NCBI GenBank assembly: GCA_903924715.1
Contig: CAIYCP010000078.1
Location: 1-11,316, forward strand
Source of the DNA: an uncultured beta proteobacterium
GTDB lineage: Bacteria; Pseudomonadota; Gammaproteobacteria; Burkholderiales; Burkholderiaceae_B
Direction of reading: 5' to 3'
DNA: 11,316 nt
A program made the position numbers and the translations under genes. Shown piece by piece: positions 7,580 to 11,316 of this stretch (positions are counted from its first letter, which is position 1; each line of letters begins with the position of its first letter). Below the pieces are notes generated by a model. The model made no database searches, was not told where the DNA came from, and was given only the letters and a program-made list of their open reading frames with translations.

Positions 7580-7777
7580 ATTGTGCGACTTCCTTTTCGA
7601 TAAAGTGTATGAGATAACCGCTTTGTAAGCGACACTTATTTAAGGAAGGCTGCACGAACCCAAGCACTGGCAGCCAGTAAAAAGTGGTGTACGCTTGCAC
7701 AATAAGCCCAGTCGTACACGCCTAATTATCCAAACTGCAGTCTTTGTTCTCAACTATATTTTAATCATCGGAATACC
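7580..7777. promoter_or_regulatory. Divergent intergenic region with three inverted repeats
   Basis: These 198 bases separate bug3 (minus) from the DUF1993 gene (plus) and should hold promoters for both. Inverted repeats seen are CGCTT-TGT-AAGCG (7619-7631), flanked by AAGTGT (7603-7608) and ACACTT (7632-7637); ACTGG-CAG-CCAGT (7666-7678); and GTGTACG (7687-7693) with CGTACAC (7713-7719) separated by 19 bases. A TATATT (7755-7760), 17 bases before the DUF1993 ATG, could be a -10 box but has no good -35 partner. Which repeats are operators is unknown. Confidence 0.5.
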
Positions 7778-8287
7778 ATGTCGATCGCCCTCTATACCGC
7801 TACAGTTCCCGTTTTAAAGCAGATGTTATTAGCGCTTAGCGATGTTCTAAAAAAAGGTGAAGCGCATGCGCAACAGCGCAACTTCGACCCCGCCAACTTA
7901 CTGCAGTCGCGTCTGTTTCCTGACATGCTCTCGCTTGTTCGTCAGGTTCAAATTGCCTGTGATTTTGCTAAAAGCGTTCCTTCGCGTATCGCAGGCGTTG
8001 AAGTCGCTGCCTACGAAGACACAGAGCAGAGCTTTGCCGAACTGCAGCAGCGCATCTCAAAGACCCTGGCACTCATTGACGGGTTTACCTCTACGCAATT
8101 AAATGACAGCGCAATCAAAGAAATTGTTTTGCGTCCTGGTACACCCAAAGAGAAGAAGTTATCCGTTGAAGACTACGCTTTAAAATACGGCATGCCGCAA
8201 TTCTTCTTTCATGTCACAACCGCCTATAACTTACTACGTCACAATGGCGTCGAGATTGGCAAAAAAGACTTCATGGGTTCTTACTAG
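7778..8287 (+). CDS. DUF1993 family protein
   Basis: This 169-residue soluble protein has the usual length and character of DUF1993, a family of predicted four-helix-bundle proteins related in fold to DinB. Recognisable parts are the N-terminal helix SIALYTATVPVLKQMLLALSDVLKKGEAHA, the segment LLQSRLFPDMLSLVRQVQIACDFAK (about residues 42-66), AYEDTEQSFAELQQRI and the C-terminal MPQFFFHVTTAYNLLRHNGVEIGKKDFMG. The family is present in many proteobacteria and fungi and has no established biochemical role. The start has only a weak CGGA ribosome binding site. It is a single gene, converging on the dehalogenase gene with a hairpin between them. There is no signal peptide or membrane segment, so it is likely cytoplasmic. 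Confidence 0.87.
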   Translation: MSIALYTATVPVLKQMLLALSDVLKKGEAHAQQRNFDPANLLQSRLFPDMLSLVRQVQIACDFAKSVPSRIAGVEVAAYEDTEQSFAELQQRISKTLALIDGFTSTQLNDSAIKEIVLRPGTPKEKKLSVEDYALKYGMPQFFFHVTTAYNLLRHNGVEIGKKDFMGSY

Positions 8288-8310
8288 TTTTTCTTCTTAG
8301 GTCAGTACCA

Positions 8311-8335
8311 CAGCAGGCTCAGCGTGAGCCCGCTG
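8311..8335. terminator. Hairpin between convergent genes, possible terminator
   Basis: The stem is CAGC/GCTG, an A-C mismatch, then GGCTCA/TGAGCC, closing a GCG loop. It lies in the 55-base gap between the stops of the DUF1993 and dehalogenase genes. On the plus strand only CGTTTC follows, and the minus-strand side has no T-run, so termination may be weak or need other factors. The stem is certain; its role is inferred. Confidence 0.5.
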
Positions 8336-8342
8336 CGTTTCA

Positions 8343-9026
8343 TTAAATGACTTCTAATACCTTGGTCAATGAATCGACTTCATAGTTTGGGTTTTCTCCG
8401 ATCTCTTCAAAGGGGTGACCCAGACGATTGACCCAACACACATCAAAGCCATACCACTTTGCCGCCAAGGCATCCCAGGCGTTACTCGATACAAACAGAA
8501 TTTCTTCTTTTTTGACAGGAAATTCTTTTAACAAAAGCGCATAGGCTTGCGGAGCTGTTTTGAATAGACGTACCTCTTCGACAGTCACGACCTTATCGAG
8601 GTAAGGCGTTAAACCATTGCTATTGACGACAGTCGCGAGCATATCCGTACTACCGTTCGACAAAATCGCGGTAAACAAGCCTTTTTCTTTGATTGCCTTG
8701 AGAACGGTCAAGCTATCTTCAAAGCCAGTGAGCTTTGCATACTGATCCATCAATCGTTTCTCATATTCAGGCGTCAGAGTTAAGCCCATGCGTTTACAAA
8801 CATATCGCAATGAACGGATCGTTAATTCCCAAAATGGCAGATAGTGCTTGCTGCCGTTAGAACTGGGGTCACTCATCGTAACCAAGCGGGTGTAATCAAT
8901 TTGACGATCGCGCCACATCACAGAAAATGCCTGGCCGTGACCTGGAAACAATTCTTCTGCTAACTGCCCCATCGAGTACACATCAAACAATGTCCCGTAG
9001 GCGTCAAAAGCGATGAGCTTATACAT
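8343..9026 (-). CDS. Haloacid dehalogenase, type II (L-2-haloacid dehalogenase-like)
   Basis: This 227-residue protein has the length and complete active-site set of type II L-2-haloacid dehalogenases in the HAD superfamily. Seen are nucleophile Asp8 in FDAYGTLFD with Thr12, Arg39 in WRDRQ, Ser123-Asn124 in LSNGS, Lys156 followed by Tyr162, and VSSNAWDALAA with Ser180, Asn182, Trp184 and Asp185. The Arg in WRxRQ and the SSNxWD loop separate this group from HAD phosphatases. The known reaction is hydrolytic removal of halide from L-2-haloalkanoates such as 2-chloropropionate, giving the D-2-hydroxy acid in the cytoplasm. The start has AGGA six bases upstream (9033-9036). It follows the DUF427 gene on the same strand after 30 bases and is probably co-transcribed with it. 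Actual in vivo substrate could be fluoroacetate-like or natural haloacids. Confidence 0.9.
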   Translation of the reverse strand: MYKLIAFDAYGTLFDVYSMGQLAEELFPGHGQAFSVMWRDRQIDYTRLVTMSDPSSNGSKHYLPFWELTIRSLRYVCKRMGLTLTPEYEKRLMDQYAKLTGFEDSLTVLKAIKEKGLFTAILSNGSTDMLATVVNSNGLTPYLDKVVTVEEVRLFKTAPQAYALLLKEFPVKKEEILFVSSNAWDALAAKWYGFDVCWVNRLGHPFEEIGENPNYEVDSLTKVLEVI

Positions 9027-9056
9027 ACTGAATCCTACTTTGTTTGACGAGTTGTA

Positions 9057-9338
9057 TTATTTAGCGACTTGTACGCCTTTCCAAAAAGCGACGTAACCAG
9101 CGATGTTACTCGCGTCTGATTTGGGTTCGGGATAGTACCAAGCTGCCTCTTGATTGGATTGGCCGTTGACTTCTATATCGTAATAACTAGCGGTACCTTT
9201 CCAGGAGCAAACCGTGTGTTTTCCTGAATTCTTAAAAAACTGCATATTCACACTTGCGGGTGGAAAGTAATGATTTCCCTCTACCACGATGGTTTCATTT
9301 GAGCTGGCTAAAATTTCATTACCCCAAATTGCTTTCAT
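9057..9338 (-). CDS. DUF427 family protein
   Basis: A 93-residue protein starting at Met MKAIWGNEILA. A longer frame reaches an ATG 33 bases upstream, but GGGAG (9344-9348) lies at good spacing before the inner ATG, and homology-like sequence begins there, so I choose 9338. DUF427 features are the opening AIWGNEILASS, VVEGNHYFPPASV (about residues 18-30), HTVCSWKGTASYYDIEV and AAWYYPEPKSDASNIAGYVAFW. The family is small, soluble and of unknown function; it has a beta-rich fold. It lies 30 bases upstream of the haloacid dehalogenase gene on the same strand, so the two are likely one transcript. It diverges from egtD. The pairing hints at no specific function that I can defend. Confidence 0.88.
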   Translation of the reverse strand: MKAIWGNEILASSNETIVVEGNHYFPPASVNMQFFKNSGKHTVCSWKGTASYYDIEVNGQSNQEAAWYYPEPKSDASNIAGYVAFWKGVQVAK

Positions 9339-9343
9339 AACAT

Positions 9344-9348
9344 CTCCC
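9344..9348 (-). promoter_or_regulatory. Ribosome binding site setting the DUF427 start
   Basis: Read on the minus strand this is GGGAG, about five bases before the ATG at 9338. It decides between that start and the upstream in-frame ATG at 9371, which has no such site. Confidence 0.65.
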
Positions 9349-9359
9349 AGTAAAGATTT

Positions 9360-9387
9360 AGCATAAAGCAAATCTCATCTTTATGCT
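9360..9387. promoter_or_regulatory. Perfect 9-base inverted repeat between DUF427 and egtD
   Basis: AGCATAAAG (9360-9368) and CTTTATGCT (9379-9387) are exact reverse complements with a 10-base spacer. The pair lies 22 bases upstream of the DUF427 ATG and 45 bases upstream of the egtD ATG, in the 94-base divergent gap. The position suits an operator acting on one or both units; a leader hairpin in the DUF427 mRNA is the alternative. There is no known consensus I can match with confidence. Confidence 0.55.
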
Positions 9388-9432
9388 GTATAAAGACTGA
9401 CGACTTTAAAGAGAATATTGCAATAAAATTTC

Positions 9433-10380
9433 ATGCAAACACCTACCGCATCAGAAGATCACTCCACCATTCATCACGACTTTACATCAGAGATCGAAAC
9501 AGGATTATTGGCTCAATCAGCCTCCATTTCTCCAAAGTTTTTATATGATGCCTTAGGCTCGCATCTATTTACTGCAATTACCCTACTGCCTGAATACTAT
9601 CCAACCAGCACTGAAAAAAATATCTTCACCCAATACCAAGCGCAAATTGCTCAGGCAGTCGGCACGGGTGGCACGTTCATTGATTTGGGCGCTGGAAATT
9701 GCCAGAAAGCAGAATTCTTTTTTAACGCGCTCAAGCCTTCTGCCTATGTCGCTATCGATTTTTCAGTCGAATACCTACAAGAGGCCGTAAAAAAGCTTGC
9801 AGAAAAATATCCACACATTCTCATGCAATACTTGGGTATGGATTTTTCTAAGCAACTGCTGATTCCCAGTTCCGTTGCAACGACAAAAAGAACGTTCTTT
9901 TATCCCGGCTCCAGTCTTGGCAATTTTTTGAGCACTGAAGCGCTTACGCTTCTTAGCCAGATCAAGGGTCAGGCGCATGCCGGTGGGTTATTACTTGGCG
10001 TCGACTTAATGAAAGAAGACTCGGTTTTGATCGCCGCATATGACGACCCTCTAAAAGTCACAGCCGCTTTTAATCTTAATATTCTAAGATCGGTTAACAC
10101 GCATCTAGGCTCTAATTTCAAGGTTGAGCAATTTCGACACGTCGTCAAAATCAATCATGCAGAGCATAGGGTTGAACTTTATCTCGAAGCCCTTGAAGAC
10201 CTAACCGTCTCATGGTCGGGGAATTCGAAATCCTTCAAAAAGGGTGACCTGATTCACACTGAAAACTCTCATAAATACACAACTGACTCTATCAAGCAAT
10301 TGTTAACTAATGCAGGTTTTGAAACAACCCAAATTTGGACAGATCCAAAAGACTATTTTGCGGTGATCTACGCGCACTAA
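9433..10380 (+). CDS. egtD: L-histidine N(alpha)-methyltransferase (ergothioneine biosynthesis)
   Basis: This 315-residue protein is close to the length of mycobacterial EgtD. It transfers three methyl groups from S-adenosylmethionine to the alpha-amine of histidine, giving hercynine in the cytoplasm. Visible marks are FLYDALGSHLFTAITLLPEYYPTSTE (37-61) with Tyr56, the SAM-binding LGAGNCQK (85-92) followed by AIDFS (107-111), FYPGSSLGNF (156-165) with Asn164, VDLMKED (190-196), AAYDD (201-205) and HTENSHKY (275-282) with Glu277 and Ser279. By similarity to the mycobacterial enzyme, Tyr56, Asn164, Glu277 and Ser279 should contact histidine. The ATG at 9433 has only a weak ribosome binding site. 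egtB begins 13 bases after the stop, so this is an egtDB operon. It diverges from the DUF427 gene across a dyad-bearing promoter region. Confidence 0.95.
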   Translation: MQTPTASEDHSTIHHDFTSEIETGLLAQSASISPKFLYDALGSHLFTAITLLPEYYPTSTEKNIFTQYQAQIAQAVGTGGTFIDLGAGNCQKAEFFFNALKPSAYVAIDFSVEYLQEAVKKLAEKYPHILMQYLGMDFSKQLLIPSSVATTKRTFFYPGSSLGNFLSTEALTLLSQIKGQAHAGGLLLGVDLMKEDSVLIAAYDDPLKVTAAFNLNILRSVNTHLGSNFKVEQFRHVVKINHAEHRVELYLEALEDLTVSWSGNSKSFKKGDLIHTENSHKYTTDSIKQLLTNAGFETTQIWTDPKDYFAVIYAH

Positions 10381-10393
10381 AACTTTCAATAAG

Positions 10394-11316
10394 ATGACCT
10401 CCTCTACCTCACTTCTCGATCAGTTTCTACGCTCTAGACGGCAGTCGATCGACCTCATTGCGACGTTAAGCCCTGAGGACTGTCAGGCTCAGTCGATGGA
10501 AGATACAAGCCCCGCCAAGTGGCATTTAGCGCACGTCACCTGGTTTTATGAAGTGATGGTGCTCAAGCCTTTTGAAAAAAACTTTCAATACTGGAATCCA
10601 CAATTTGCCATCCTCTTTAACAGTTATTACAACGGTGTTGGTGACAAGCATCCGCGTAAGCAGCGAGGATTACTGACCAGACCATCTTTGCAAGAAGTTT
10701 TAGATTGGCGCGTCAATATTGAACATAGAGTCGATACCCTATTAAAAGAAAATACATCTTCAGAACTCCAATGGTTGGTACAACTTGGCATCAATCATGA
10801 ACAGCAGCATCAAGAGCTTTTACTCACTGATATTCAGCATCTTTTTTACCAAAACTCATTACGACCAGCCTATACATCAGCCAATGTAAGCATCCACCCG
10901 AGCATAGGTGCTAACAGATGGGTCGAAGGGATATCTGGGCTTGTCGAAGTTGGTTTTGAAGGTAAAGGGTTTCATTTTGATAATGAATCACCACGACACA
11001 CCACCTTTAATCAAGTGCATGCCATCGCAAGCGAGCTTGTAACTAATGCACAGTGGTTGCTGTTTATAGAAGATGGCGGCTACCAAGATTCTCAATGGTG
11101 GTTAGATGCCGGTTGGGCGTGGGTCAAAGCCGAACAAATTACTGCACCCTTTTATTGGAACAAGGGCGAGGATAGCCAACATTGGCGTTTTTCTCTTAAC
11201 GGCAATAGCCTTCTGGAAAGCGCTTTACCCGTATCAAATATTAGCTATTTTGAGGCAGAAGCCTTTGCGCGTTGGGCGAGCAAAAAATTAGAAGGGTATG
11301 CCGGCGTACGTTTACC
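10394..11316 (+). CDS. egtB: Ergothioneine biosynthesis protein EgtB, N-terminal part (C-terminus off the window)
   Basis: The frame is open from an ATG at 10394 to the right edge with no stop, giving 307 residues of a protein normally above 400. The N-terminal DinB-like helical domain carries the iron ligands of EgtB: His47 in HLAH and the HEQQH pair His135/His139. An Arg pair (Arg88 and Arg91 in HPRKQRG) matches the spacing of the Arg residues that grip gamma-glutamylcysteine in the mycobacterial enzyme. The formylglycine-generating-enzyme-like domain follows (VEVGFEGKGFHFDNESPRH from about 184), with the C-terminal part missing. The non-haem iron enzyme joins hercynine to a thiol using O2, giving the sulfoxide precursor of ergothioneine. 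The separate egtD upstream argues against OvoA, which is a fused enzyme. No egtA, egtC or egtE lies in the window. Confidence 0.93.
   Translation, partial: MTSSTSLLDQFLRSRRQSIDLIATLSPEDCQAQSMEDTSPAKWHLAHVTWFYEVMVLKPFEKNFQYWNPQFAILFNSYYNGVGDKHPRKQRGLLTRPSLQEVLDWRVNIEHRVDTLLKENTSSELQWLVQLGINHEQQHQELLLTDIQHLFYQNSLRPAYTSANVSIHPSIGANRWVEGISGLVEVGFEGKGFHFDNESPRHTTFNQVHAIASELVTNAQWLLFIEDGGYQDSQWWLDAGWAWVKAEQITAPFYWNKGEDSQHWRFSLNGNSLLESALPVSNISYFEAEAFARWASKKLEGYAGVRL

Noticed and set aside
9339..9371. Eleven-residue longer N-terminus for the DUF427 protein
   Set aside because: The GGGAG site and the start of the conserved family sequence both favour the ATG at 9338; the longer version would also run through the inverted repeat.
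1..11316. CRISPR array, tRNA, rRNA, insertion sequence or phage genes
   Set aside because: No regularly spaced repeats, cloverleaf-like sequence, transposase motif or terminal inverted repeats were seen on reading both strands.

Overview
The window reads as chromosomal DNA of a betaproteobacterium, most likely of the order Burkholderiales. The main pointer is three separate periplasmic solute-binding proteins of the Bug (TctC-like) family within about 5 kb, an expansion typical of that order. Base composition looks moderate by eye rather than strongly GC-rich, which would fit one of the lower-GC lineages. No rRNA, tRNA, CRISPR array, transposase or phage gene was seen. Coding density is high and intergenic gaps are short.

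Region 1 (1-3541, minus strand) reads, in transcription order, bug1, hyuB, hyuA. A Bug-type binding protein is followed by the two subunits of a hydantoinase/5-oxoprolinase/acetone-carboxylase-family enzyme. hyuB and hyuA overlap by ATGA, and hyuA runs off the left edge. A strong dyad with a 15-base palindromic core lies in the 103-base gap before hyuB and covers its ribosome binding site.

Region 2 (3650-6571, plus strand) starts divergently from bug1. It holds a class II aldolase/adducin-family protein, a second Bug protein and a mandelate racemase-like enolase-superfamily enzyme, closely spaced as one operon. A third Bug gene (6599-7579, minus) faces it across a 27-base gap containing four 7-base tandem repeats. 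Regions 1 and 2 look like a catabolic locus for small organic acids or cyclic amides. The sequence does not give the substrate. No TctA or TctB membrane partner is present, so the Bug proteins are orphans here.

Region 3 (7778-9338) is unrelated to the catabolic locus: a DUF1993 protein on plus, then, on minus, a DUF427 protein followed by an L-2-haloacid dehalogenase. A hairpin sits between the converging DUF1993 and dehalogenase genes.

Region 4 (9433-11316, plus) is an ergothioneine pair: egtD (histidine trimethylation) followed by egtB (oxidative C-S bond formation), the latter cut by the right edge. A perfect 9-base inverted repeat lies between DUF427 and egtD.

Nothing in the window is a clearly new molecular system. 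The most useful leads are the dyads upstream of hyuB and between DUF427 and egtD, and the uncharacterised aldolase/Bug/enolase-superfamily operon.
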